A stretch of 40,300 nucleotides of DNA from contig MHAK01000129.1 in NCBI GenBank assembly GCA_001802945.1, positions 1-40,300 of the forward strand, written 5' to 3'. Numbering within the stretch: the stretch's first letter is position 1; every line of letters starts with the position of its first letter. The DNA comes from Ignavibacteria bacterium RIFCSPLOWO2_12_FULL_56_21. GTDB taxonomy: Bacteria > Bacteroidota > Ignavibacteria > UBA10030. Of the stretch, positions 30,334 to 38,674 are shown in pieces. A model generated the notes under the pieces. It was given only the letters and a program-made list of their open reading frames with translations. It was not told the origin of the DNA and did not search any database. Made by a program: the position numbers and the translations under genes.

Positions 30334-31209
30334 ATGAAACGAACGACCCTTGCTTTGATCGGACTGTTCGCCCTCTTGGGCGTCGTAGCGTATCTAGTGA
30401 CACTCAAACCCGGCGAACGCAGCGTGAGCACGGAAGCCGGTGAGCCGCTCTTCACGGTCGATTCTGCGCTTGTAGATAAGGTTGAGATCCGATCGACGTC
30501 CGGACCGGTGACGCTTGAACGCCGCGGCGTAGAGTGGTTCGTCGCTGCCCCGATCGTCTACAAGGCGAATGCGGCCAATGTTGCAAGCCTTCTTGACCGC
30601 GTCAAAGACCTCCGGGTCAAAGGGACAGTTTCCAATAGACGGGAAAAGCACGGATTGTTTCAGGTGGATTCTGCGGGCACTCACGTGACGGTCTACCAGG
30701 GCGGGAAGGAACAGGCCTCCTTTGTCGTCGGAAAAGCATCGGCGTCGTTTACCGACACGTATGTGCGCGCCGCCGGCTCCGATGAAGTGGCCATTGTGGA
30801 CGGGTCCCTTGGATGGATGTTCAATCGGTCGGTGCGTGACTGGCGCGATAAGACGATCTTGTCGTTGTTCAAGCCGGACGTCAAAGAGATCGGCTTTCGG
30901 TTTGGGGACACGACGTTCACTCTTTCCCTGCGGGACAGCGCCTGGATGATCGACAGGTCCAAAGCGAACGCCGCGACCGTCGAAAATCTGTTGACGAGCT
31001 TGCTGTCCCTGCAATGCGACGACTTTCTCGACACAGAACCTGCGGTCAAGCCCGGCATTCAGATCACGGCGGGGGGAGTTCAGGTGCTGTTCGCATTCGA
31101 CAAGGGGTCCCGGAAGTACTATGTTCGTACATCCGCAAGTCCGCAATGGTACATCTTAGAAACGTGGCGTGCAGATCAGGTGTTGAAACGGAAAAAAGAT
31201 CTGGTCTGA
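30334..31209 (+). CDS. DUF4340 domain protein
   Basis: A 291-residue protein with one N-terminal membrane helix (LALIGLFALLGVVAYLVTL) and a repeated DUF4340 beta-rich part: LFTVDSALVDKVEIRSTSGPVTLERRGVEWF, then NVASLLDRVKDLRVKGTVS and a second half ending YYVRTSASPQWYILETW. Family knowledge: DUF4340 genes almost always follow gldG-like genes; function unknown. The start is 3 bp after the gldG stop. Confidence 0.9.
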   Translation: MKRTTLALIGLFALLGVVAYLVTLKPGERSVSTEAGEPLFTVDSALVDKVEIRSTSGPVTLERRGVEWFVAAPIVYKANAANVASLLDRVKDLRVKGTVSNRREKHGLFQVDSAGTHVTVYQGGKEQASFVVGKASASFTDTYVRAAGSDEVAIVDGSLGWMFNRSVRDWRDKTILSLFKPDVKEIGFRFGDTTFTLSLRDSAWMIDRSKANAATVENLLTSLLSLQCDDFLDTEPAVKPGIQITAGGVQVLFAFDKGSRKYYVRTSASPQWYILETWRADQVLKRKKDLV

Positions 31210-31379
31210 AGCCCGTGCGTTAGCGAGTCGACCAATTTCTGCACTCCTGCGGGTTTTTGCGTCAGAATTCCCTCAGTGTGTCCCACCCTGCTCTTGCATT
31301 CCTTGCGCACCGGAGCAAAAATGGTTACTTTGTTCGTCCACAATTGATTGATTTTTCTAGGATTTACGGTGATTTACCC

Positions 31380-33392
31380 ATGATGAAAAACCGAACGACC
31401 TTTTCCATTTTGATCCTTCTAACGGCCCTGGGGGGCTTCGGCTGTGGGGCTTCCAACCCAACAGTCGCAACGCTTGGGGAAGAGCTCATCACCATGAAGG
31501 ATTTTGAGACTTCGTATGCCAAGAACAACGGCGGATGGGACGCCGGTGCGAAGGCCTCGCTCGAAGAACGAGAACGTTTTCTCGATCTGCTGGTGAAGTT
31601 CCGGCTCAAAGTGAAGGAAGCAAAGTCACGCGGTCTTTTGCAGGACACTTCCATTCAGAATGAATTGCGCGGTTACGAGCTTAGCGTCGCCCAGACCTAC
31701 ATGATAGAGAAAGAGCTTGTCAGGCCGAACCTGAAGAAACTCTACGAACGAAAGAAAGAGGAACTGCGGGCCAGCCATATTCTCATTCGGGTCGCCGAGA
31801 ATGCGCCCGCGGACGATACGCTGAAGGCGTACGAACGCGCGATGACGGTCATCGGCCGCATTCCGACGAAGAGCTTCGATTCACTCGCGCTGATCTATTC
31901 CGAAGACCAGAGCGCATCCTTCAACAAAGGAGACCTCGGATATTTTGGGACTGGTCGGATGGTACCGCCGTTTGAGGACGCCTGTTATGCCCTGCGAACG
32001 GGTGAAACCACGCCTCGTCCCATACGCACACAATTCGGGTATCACGTCATTAAGGTAACCGATCGTCGTCCGAGCCGCGGCGCACTCCGGATCAGCTTTA
32101 TCCTTCTGAACTACAACAATCCCAAAGATTCGACGGGTGTTCAGGACAGCTCATGGAGCTTGTACCGACGGATCTTAGCCGGTGAGGATTTTGCCCAGCT
32201 CGCTTCGCAGTATTCACAAGAACGAAACAGCGCGCTGCGCGGAGGTGATGTCGGCTTTTACGACCGCGACAGACTTCCTCCGGATATGGGAGAGCTTCTC
32301 TATCGTACGTTGAAGGACTCCGTGACGAAGCCTTTTCCAGTACCCAACGGCGTATATATCTTCAAGATCACGGATGCCCGCGGCATACCTCCGTTTGAAG
32401 AAGCTGAGCGCGATTTGAAGCAGCAATACCAGCAGATGCGGTATGCGAAGGACCGGAAGGACTATGCCCAGCGATTCCGCTCTTTGTACGGGTTTTCGTA
32501 TGACCTTCCGACGTTACAGGCGTTGACAACGGCATTTGACACCACAAAAACACCGGCTGATTCGATGTGGAACGAACTGGAAAACCGCAACCTCCTGGGG
32601 CAAAAGCTGTGTTCCTACGATGGGACCCCGGTAACGGTTCAGCAGGCGTTGGACCGCATTGCATCGACCCCCGAATTCCGGACAATGCGCCTGACGCCGG
32701 CGAATGTCGAGAATATCGTCGACCAGGTGACGGAAACCATCCTGATGGAGCACCACGCGTTGCGTGCGCAGGATCGTCACCCGGCATTTGCGAACCTGAT
32801 GAACGAGTACCGCGACGGGATCCTCCTGTATCGCATCGAGCAAGACGAGATCTGGCAGCGCGTCACCGTCAACGATTCCTTGTTGCGCATCTTCCATGAA
32901 GGGCGTAAAGACCAGTACCGTTGGCCCGATCGTGTGAATTTCGCGGAGATCTACGTGACGACGGACAGTCTCAAAGATGCGGCTGAAAAACGCCTCCGCG
33001 GGGGGAAAGACTTCATGGATGTTGCGGAGGATATGACGATGCGCGCGGGCTACCGCGACAAGAAGGGTGAATGGGGATTCCAATCGTATGGGCTCAATGA
33101 GCTGTCCATGCGCGCCTCGTCCATGACGCTCGACAGTGTTTCTCTCGCATTCCGGTTTGGCGCCGGCTGGTCGATCATCAAGGTCCTCGCCAAAGATCCT
33201 GCGAGGGTGAAAACATTCGAAGAGGCCGGCCCCGAATTGACAAGCGCATATCAGGAACAAGTAGCGAAAGTGCGTGAACAGGAATGGATCGCATCGCTTA
33301 AAGCCAAGTACGGGGTGATGATCGATGCGGAGGCGCTGCGGAACGCGTTCACGCGAACGCCCGCGGCGAGCGAGGAGCAGACTTTCCAGTAA
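31380..33392 (+). CDS. Periplasmic PpiC/SurA-type peptidyl-prolyl isomerase lipoprotein
   Basis: From the ATG at 31380 (or 31383) the protein has 670 residues. A lipoprotein signal ends near GFGC (Cys21). A SurA_N-like helical region is followed by two PpiC rotamase units: LRASHILIRVAENAP...GDLGYFGTGRMVPPFEDACYAL...TQFGYHVIKVTDRRP, and ALRISFILLNYNNP...RGGDVGFYDRDRLPPDMGE. The second half has a further helical region and a degenerate third unit (VNFAEIYVTTDS...KGEWGFQSYGLNE...GAGWSIIKVLAKDP). Family knowledge: such proteins help fold outer-membrane proteins. The longer frame from 31257 is discounted because it has no ribosome binding site and precedes the signal peptide. The TAA stop overlaps the next start (TAATG). 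Confidence 0.9.
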   Translation: MMKNRTTFSILILLTALGGFGCGASNPTVATLGEELITMKDFETSYAKNNGGWDAGAKASLEERERFLDLLVKFRLKVKEAKSRGLLQDTSIQNELRGYELSVAQTYMIEKELVRPNLKKLYERKKEELRASHILIRVAENAPADDTLKAYERAMTVIGRIPTKSFDSLALIYSEDQSASFNKGDLGYFGTGRMVPPFEDACYALRTGETTPRPIRTQFGYHVIKVTDRRPSRGALRISFILLNYNNPKDSTGVQDSSWSLYRRILAGEDFAQLASQYSQERNSALRGGDVGFYDRDRLPPDMGELLYRTLKDSVTKPFPVPNGVYIFKITDARGIPPFEEAERDLKQQYQQMRYAKDRKDYAQRFRSLYGFSYDLPTLQALTTAFDTTKTPADSMWNELENRNLLGQKLCSYDGTPVTVQQALDRIASTPEFRTMRLTPANVENIVDQVTETILMEHHALRAQDRHPAFANLMNEYRDGILLYRIEQDEIWQRVTVNDSLLRIFHEGRKDQYRWPDRVNFAEIYVTTDSLKDAAEKRLRGGKDFMDVAEDMTMRAGYRDKKGEWGFQSYGLNELSMRASSMTLDSVSLAFRFGAGWSIIKVLAKDPARVKTFEEAGPELTSAYQEQVAKVREQEWIASLKAKYGVMIDAEALRNAFTRTPAASEEQTFQ

Positions 33393-34246
33393 TGATCGCC
33401 TGCCGACCAGAGCTCACAGTAGGACTCGCCTTTGTTCTGACGGTCGCTGGCTGCCGACAGCAGACCCAGGAGACGGCGGTGGCCCGGATCGAGAACCGTA
33501 CGCTCACGATGCAGGAAATTCGCGCGAAGTTCGACTCCGAGCACCCGCCTACGGAGGCCCAGATTCAGCAGTACTTGCAGCAATGGGTGGCGGATGAATT
33601 ACTGTACCGTGAAGCTGTCCGACGGGGGTTGGACCAATCGGCCGACGTCAACCGCCGCGCGGAGGACATGCGACGGCAGTTGGTCGTGCAGGCGCTCCTG
33701 GACAACGAAATCTATACGCCCGGAATGACGGAGTTTGGCACCGAGCAGATCACGGCTTATTTTGAGGCACACAAGGAGGAATTCACCGTTACGCAACCCG
33801 TCGCGTTGATCAGCTTCCTTCTATTCAATGAACGCGACAGGGCGACGGAATTCCGAAACAGCGTCCTCCAAGGCACCTCCTGGCAGAAGGCGCAATCCAC
33901 GGCCGAAAGCCGCGGCAGCGTGATCGGCAGAGGCGATTCCACGTACTATACGGAATCCCGGATGTGGCCTCGCGAGCTCTGGCGAGTCTCCACCACGATT
34001 GCTCCCGGATCTCCGTCGTTTCCCATCAGCACGCAGGACGGTTATTACGTCGTCTATGTCTGGAAAGTCCTGAAGACTGGTTCGACACCCGACATTGAAT
34101 ATGTGCAGGCAGAGATTCGAAACCGTCTGACAGTGGAGCGCCGCCAGCGGGCGTACCGTTCGTTGGTCGAAAACCTCCGTTCCCGGTTCGACGTCGACAT
34201 TTACGTCAGCCCGTCGTTCGGCGATTCCACCGTGTATCCACGATGA
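33392..34246 (+). CDS. SurA_N-like chaperone lipoprotein with degenerate isomerase domain
   Basis: A 284-residue protein with a lipoprotein signal (LTVGLAFVLTVAGC, Cys21). IENRTLTMQEIRAKFDSEHPP and LLYREAVRRGLDQSADVNRRAEDMRRQLVVQALLD resemble the SurA_N domain with its helix-swap region. The middle part (ITAYFEAHKEEFTVTQPVALISFLLFNERDRATEF) keeps the position of a PpiC domain but lacks the GG-LG-F core, so isomerase activity is doubtful. It is translationally coupled to the preceding PPIase gene (TAATG), and surA follows, so the three probably form a chaperone set for outer-membrane or T9SS cargo. Confidence 0.85.
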   Translation: MIACRPELTVGLAFVLTVAGCRQQTQETAVARIENRTLTMQEIRAKFDSEHPPTEAQIQQYLQQWVADELLYREAVRRGLDQSADVNRRAEDMRRQLVVQALLDNEIYTPGMTEFGTEQITAYFEAHKEEFTVTQPVALISFLLFNERDRATEFRNSVLQGTSWQKAQSTAESRGSVIGRGDSTYYTESRMWPRELWRVSTTIAPGSPSFPISTQDGYYVVYVWKVLKTGSTPDIEYVQAEIRNRLTVERRQRAYRSLVENLRSRFDVDIYVSPSFGDSTVYPR

Positions 34247-34319
34247 TGCTGAACGTCATCTCAAAATAGGTTCCTCGCAGCGTCGCAGCGAGAGTCAGTT
34301 TGTGAGACATTTGCCAACC

Positions 34320-35588
34320 ATGATCCGATCAACCGCACTTTTGCTTCTCCTGTTCTGTTCCGTCGCTCTTGCGCAGAACACGCAGGTCCTGGACCGCATC
34401 ATTGCCGTCGTCGACAAGGAGATCATCACAGAATCCGAGTTGAACGACCGCGTTACGCTTGTCGCCATGCAGAACAAGCTCGACGCAAAGGCTCCCGGCC
34501 TGCGTTCTGAGGTCCTGGATGGCATGATCACAGAAAAGCTCGTCCTCGCCCAGGCGCTGATCGACAGCATCGAGGTGACGGACGACGAAGTAACGCGGGC
34601 GCTCGACCAGCAAGTGCAGAACTTTGTCAGGCAGGTGGGCTCCGAAGCCCGGGTGGAGCAGATGTACGGCAAACCCATCAGTCGCATCAAGCGTGAATAC
34701 CGGGACCAGATCCGTCAGCAGCTTCTTGTGCAGAAGGTTCGGCAGCAGCGCGAGTCGGGACTGCAGGTTACCCGGCGCGAGACAGAAGAGTTCTTCACCG
34801 CCTATAAGGACAGTTTGCCGCAAGTACCGGAAGAATTTTTTCTCAGTCATGTTTTCGTCATTCCTTCGCCCGATTCCGCGGTCGACCGGGCGACACGAAT
34901 GAAGCTGAAGGCCATTTTAGACAGCATTCGTGCGGGGGGAGATTTTGCGGATTTCGCGCGACGGTATTCGATCGACGGCACTGCCGCCAGCGGAGGCGAA
35001 ATGCCCTGGGCAAAGCGTGGGGAGTATGTGAGGGAATTCGAAGAAGCGGTCTTTTCCCTGCAGCCGGGACAGATTTCCGATGTGGTCAAGACGCAATACG
35101 GATACCATATCGTCCGGTTGGAGGAACGTCGCGGAGAGTCTGTGCGTGTACGGCATATTCTGTTGAGGATTGAACGGGGTCCGGAAAGTGATTCCACGGC
35201 CGTGAGGTTCCTGAGCCTTCTTCGGGACAGCGCCCTCCATGGCAAGCCGTTCGCCGACCTTGCGCGCTCACATTCCGAGGATGAGGAGACGAAGGCAATT
35301 GGGGGCGATCTTGGCGCTGTTACTGCAGACCAGCTCGTGCCCGAATTTTCCGCCGTCGTTCTACCCCTCAATGATGGCGAGATCAGTCCGCCGGCCCGCG
35401 CCAGCATAGGCTCCAGCTACGGATGGCACATTGTCTGGCTCCGTAAGCGGGTGGCGGCGCATGCGATGAACCTGGAGCAGGACTTCGAGCGCGTATCCCA
35501 AGTGGCGCTGTACATGAAGCGCAACCGACTAAATACAGAATGGGTGGAGGAAATGAAGAGGACGATCTATGTGGATGTGCGACTCTGA
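34320..35588 (+). CDS. surA: SurA-type periplasmic chaperone/peptidyl-prolyl isomerase
   Basis: From the ATG at 34320 the protein has 422 residues, with a signal peptide ending VALAQ (about 19). The SurA_N domain begins DRIIAVVDKEIITESELNDRV. Two rotamase domains follow: EEFFLSHVFVIPSPD...ASGGEMPWAKRGEYVREFEEAVFSL...TQYGYHIVRLEER and VRVRHILLRIERGPE...IGGDLGAVTADQLVPEFSAVVLPL...SYGWHIVWL. These resemble SurA closely. A GTG start at 34302 would add six residues. It is followed after 3 bp by MoxR. Confidence 0.92.
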   Translation: MIRSTALLLLLFCSVALAQNTQVLDRIIAVVDKEIITESELNDRVTLVAMQNKLDAKAPGLRSEVLDGMITEKLVLAQALIDSIEVTDDEVTRALDQQVQNFVRQVGSEARVEQMYGKPISRIKREYRDQIRQQLLVQKVRQQRESGLQVTRRETEEFFTAYKDSLPQVPEEFFLSHVFVIPSPDSAVDRATRMKLKAILDSIRAGGDFADFARRYSIDGTAASGGEMPWAKRGEYVREFEEAVFSLQPGQISDVVKTQYGYHIVRLEERRGESVRVRHILLRIERGPESDSTAVRFLSLLRDSALHGKPFADLARSHSEDEETKAIGGDLGAVTADQLVPEFSAVVLPLNDGEISPPARASIGSSYGWHIVWLRKRVAAHAMNLEQDFERVSQVALYMKRNRLNTEWVEEMKRTIYVDVRL

Positions 35589-35591
35589 ACG

Positions 35592-36596
35592 GTGATCGAC
35601 GTGTCGAGCATGCCAGGCAATGATGTTGCTGCAGTAGACCAACTGGCGCAGTCCTACAAACGGCTGCGCGCAGAGATTGCAAAGGTCATTGTTGGACAGG
35701 ATTCCATCGTCGAGCACCTCGTCATTTCCCTGCTTTCGCGGGGTCATTGCCTTCTTGTCGGCGTGCCGGGTCTTGCGAAGACCCTGCTGATCAAGACACT
35801 GTCGCAGGCGCTCGACCTGAAATTCAGCCGCATCCAGTTTACACCCGACCTCATGCCCAGCGACATTACGGGCACCGAGGTCATCGAGGAGAATGTAGGA
35901 AAAGGCTCGAAGTCATTTCGGTTCGTTCGCGGTCCCGTGTTCGCAAACATTATCCTCGCAGACGAGATCAACAGGACGCCGCCAAAGACGCAGGCCGCCC
36001 TGCTTGAAGCGATGCAGGAGCATCATGTGACCGCGGCCGGCCAAACGTATCCGCTCGACGAGCCGTTCTTCGTCCTTGCGACGCAAAACCCGATCGAACA
36101 AGAAGGCACGTATCCCCTGCCCGAAGCACAGCTGGACCGGTTCATGTTCAACCTTTGGCTCGAGTATCCGTCCGCCGACGAGGAGGTGCGCATCGTAAAA
36201 ACGACGACGAGTCAATACGAGGCGACAGTGTCCTCCGTCCTGAATGCTGCGGATATCATTGCCTTCCAGCATCTCGTCCGCAGAGTACCCGTCGCGGACG
36301 CGGTTGTGGAATACGCCGTTCGTCTCGCGCACGCATCCCGCCCGGGACAGCCCCAGGCCCCTGATTTCGTGCAACGATGGATCCGGTGGGGCGCTGGACC
36401 GAGAGCGTCACAATTCCTCATCCTCGGCGCAAAAACAAGGGCTACGTTGTTCGGCCGGCCGACTCCCGATATTGATGACGTGCGCGCTGTCGCCGCTCCC
36501 GTACTGCGCCACCGCCTCGTGACAAGCTTTACCGCTGAGGCGGAGGGCGTCTCACCCCTTCAGATCGTCGAAAAGCTGCTCGAGCGCGCTACTTGA
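35592..36596 (+). CDS. MoxR-family AAA+ ATPase
   Basis: A 334-residue ATPase (GTG start at 35592, with GTG and ATG alternatives up to 35610). Walker A GVPGLAKT (57-64), Walker B-like NIILADEINRTPPKTQAALLEAMQE (119 onward), sensor ATQNPIEQEGTYPLPEAQLDRF and a C-terminal lid with GPRASQFLILGAKTRA. Family knowledge: MoxR ATPases act as chaperones for vWA proteins. The vWA gene at 38675 is a likely partner, with the subtilase gene in between; the usual DUF58 gene is absent from the window. Confidence 0.93.
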   Translation: MIDVSSMPGNDVAAVDQLAQSYKRLRAEIAKVIVGQDSIVEHLVISLLSRGHCLLVGVPGLAKTLLIKTLSQALDLKFSRIQFTPDLMPSDITGTEVIEENVGKGSKSFRFVRGPVFANIILADEINRTPPKTQAALLEAMQEHHVTAAGQTYPLDEPFFVLATQNPIEQEGTYPLPEAQLDRFMFNLWLEYPSADEEVRIVKTTTSQYEATVSSVLNAADIIAFQHLVRRVPVADAVVEYAVRLAHASRPGQPQAPDFVQRWIRWGAGPRASQFLILGAKTRATLFGRPTPDIDDVRAVAAPVLRHRLVTSFTAEAEGVSPLQIVEKLLERAT

Positions 36597-36609
36597 AGTC
36601 GGCATCCGT

Positions 36610-38667
36610 ATGATGTTCCGTCGATCGTTGACAGCTGTACTCTGCGTATGTGGAATGTGGAGGTTGGAAGCCCAGACCAGTGAACGCTTATGGATCGTCT
36701 TTCGCAACAAGGGGGCCGTTTCCATTGCCGGCGCGGACCCTCGGTCGCTCGGTATTTCGGACCGAGCTCTTCAGCGACGTGCCAAGGTGCTTCCAGCCGA
36801 CCGGCTTCTCACCGACATCGACCTCCCCGTTTCCGAGTCCTACATACATGAGGCAACATTGCTGGGCGTGCGGGTCCGCTCGGTTTCTCGCTGGCTGAAC
36901 GCCGTTTCCGCTGATGTTCCTGCCGCCTCTCTTGCCTCAATTCGATCGCTTCCCTTCGTGCGCGAGGTCCGACCCGTCATGACGATGCGGCGGAAGCCGG
37001 AACCCATGATTTCGACCCCTGCATTCCGTTCACTTGACGGCACATCGGGGGCAGCCGTCTCGTATGGATTCTCATTAACGCAAATTCGGAGCTTGAACGT
37101 TTTACCGTTGCACGATCTTGGCGTTATCGGCCAGGGAGTCTTGGTGGGCATGCTGGACGACGGCTACAATAATTACCGCGTCCACGCCGCGTTGAAGAAC
37201 ATTCGGGTCGTCGCCGCATATGATTTCATTCAGCGGGACAGCAGCGTCTCCATTGGCCCCGGAGACTCGGTGGAACAAGGCTATCATGGCGCTGCCACTC
37301 TCTCAACCCTTGCCGGATATCACAACGGTTCGCTGATCGGAACTGCCTACGGTGCCTCGGTCGCCCTGGGAAAGACCGAAGTCGTTCCCACCGAAACAAG
37401 GTTTGAAGAAGACCTTTATGTCGAAGGCCTGGAATGGCTGGAAGGTCTGGGAGTCGACATCATTTCGACGTCGCTGGGATACATCGACTGGTATTCGTAT
37501 GACAGCCTCGACGGTATGACCGCGACCACAACGAAAGCCGCTCGTACGCTCGCTTCGAGGGGCGTCCTGCTCGTCACCGCAATGGGGAATGAAGGAAACT
37601 TTCGTGCCCCCGGGCTCACAGGCACACTCATCGCTCCCGCGGATGCGGACAGTATCATCTCCGTCGGTGCCACACTTTCCGACGGACCCTTGACGTCGTA
37701 CAGCTCCACGGGGCCGACGTTCGATGGACGCATGAAACCTGAGGTAGTCGCTCAGGGAACGGGTGTGTATGCCGCGAACGGTGCGACTGTTGCTTCGTAT
37801 TACTTTGGTTCCGGCACATCATTCGCCACGCCTCTTACTGCCGGTGCGGCGGCGTTGATCCTCTCCGCCCATCCGGAGGCGACGCCGATGCAGATCCGGG
37901 CAGCGCTCATGAATACCACCACGCGTTACTACGACGGGACCTGGAAGACGGCCATGTATCCAAACCCGTTTTACGGCTGGGGCATGGTCAATGCGTATGC
38001 CGCAGCACTCTCGCTCGGACCCGTCATGTCGAATACGCCGTTAGTAGGTTACTTCGTTATCCAGGGCGACACTACGCTATATGTATCTATTCGTATGGCG
38101 TCGGCAACGCCGCTTGCCTCCGGTCAGCCACAGCTCTTTTATCGACGCCGCACCGATTCGGTGTTTACCTCGGTCCAATTAGCCCCGCAAAGTTCACCTC
38201 AGTTGTATGCTGCGTCAATCCCAGTCATGGGAGAAGCCGACACATCCTTCGAGGGCTATGTGACAATAGCGGCGGAATCAGGACCCGTTCTTCGTCGGCC
38301 AACGGGCACAGCGCTGTTCGCTCTCTCTCCCTCTTCCGACAGCGTTCTTTCCCTCTTCCCTCCTCCTGCATTACCTAAGGGTCCGTCGGCATATGTGTTG
38401 GACGCGAATTACCCCAACCCATTCAACGCTGGAACGAATTTCATTTTTCACGCGCCGGCCCCCGAATATGTTGAACTTGCCGTATTCAATGTGTTGGGCG
38501 AACGAGTTCGGACGCTGTTCTCCGGAAAGTGCCGGCTCGGGGACAATCTTGTCACGTGGTCCGATGCACGTGATGATGCCGGCCAATCGCTGCCGAGCGG
38601 TGTGTACTTCTCCCGACTAAGCACGCCCCGCGGTATCAAAGCCGGGCGCTTACTGCTGTTGAAATAG
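36610..38667 (+). CDS. S8 subtilisin-like serine protease with T9SS sorting domain
   Basis: A 685-residue protein with a signal peptide (about 1-22, ending EAQ) and a prodomain. Catalytic residues: Asp183 in GMLDDGYN (Asp-Asp-Gly in place of the usual Asp-Thr/Ser-Gly), His226 in GYHGAATLSTLAG, and Ser404 in GSGTSFATPLTAGAAAL; the oxyanion-type Asn lies in LVTAMGNEG. The C-terminus has the type A sorting motif NYPNPFNAGTNFIF (601 on) and VFNVLGERVRTL, which direct secretion by the type IX system and surface attachment. ATG codons at 36610 and 36613. Confidence 0.93.
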   Translation: MMFRRSLTAVLCVCGMWRLEAQTSERLWIVFRNKGAVSIAGADPRSLGISDRALQRRAKVLPADRLLTDIDLPVSESYIHEATLLGVRVRSVSRWLNAVSADVPAASLASIRSLPFVREVRPVMTMRRKPEPMISTPAFRSLDGTSGAAVSYGFSLTQIRSLNVLPLHDLGVIGQGVLVGMLDDGYNNYRVHAALKNIRVVAAYDFIQRDSSVSIGPGDSVEQGYHGAATLSTLAGYHNGSLIGTAYGASVALGKTEVVPTETRFEEDLYVEGLEWLEGLGVDIISTSLGYIDWYSYDSLDGMTATTTKAARTLASRGVLLVTAMGNEGNFRAPGLTGTLIAPADADSIISVGATLSDGPLTSYSSTGPTFDGRMKPEVVAQGTGVYAANGATVASYYFGSGTSFATPLTAGAAALILSAHPEATPMQIRAALMNTTTRYYDGTWKTAMYPNPFYGWGMVNAYAAALSLGPVMSNTPLVGYFVIQGDTTLYVSIRMASATPLASGQPQLFYRRRTDSVFTSVQLAPQSSPQLYAASIPVMGEADTSFEGYVTIAAESGPVLRRPTGTALFALSPSSDSVLSLFPPPALPKGPSAYVLDANYPNPFNAGTNFIFHAPAPEYVELAVFNVLGERVRTLFSGKCRLGDNLVTWSDARDDAGQSLPSGVYFSRLSTPRGIKAGRLLLLK

Positions 38668-38674
38668 CCGGCAC

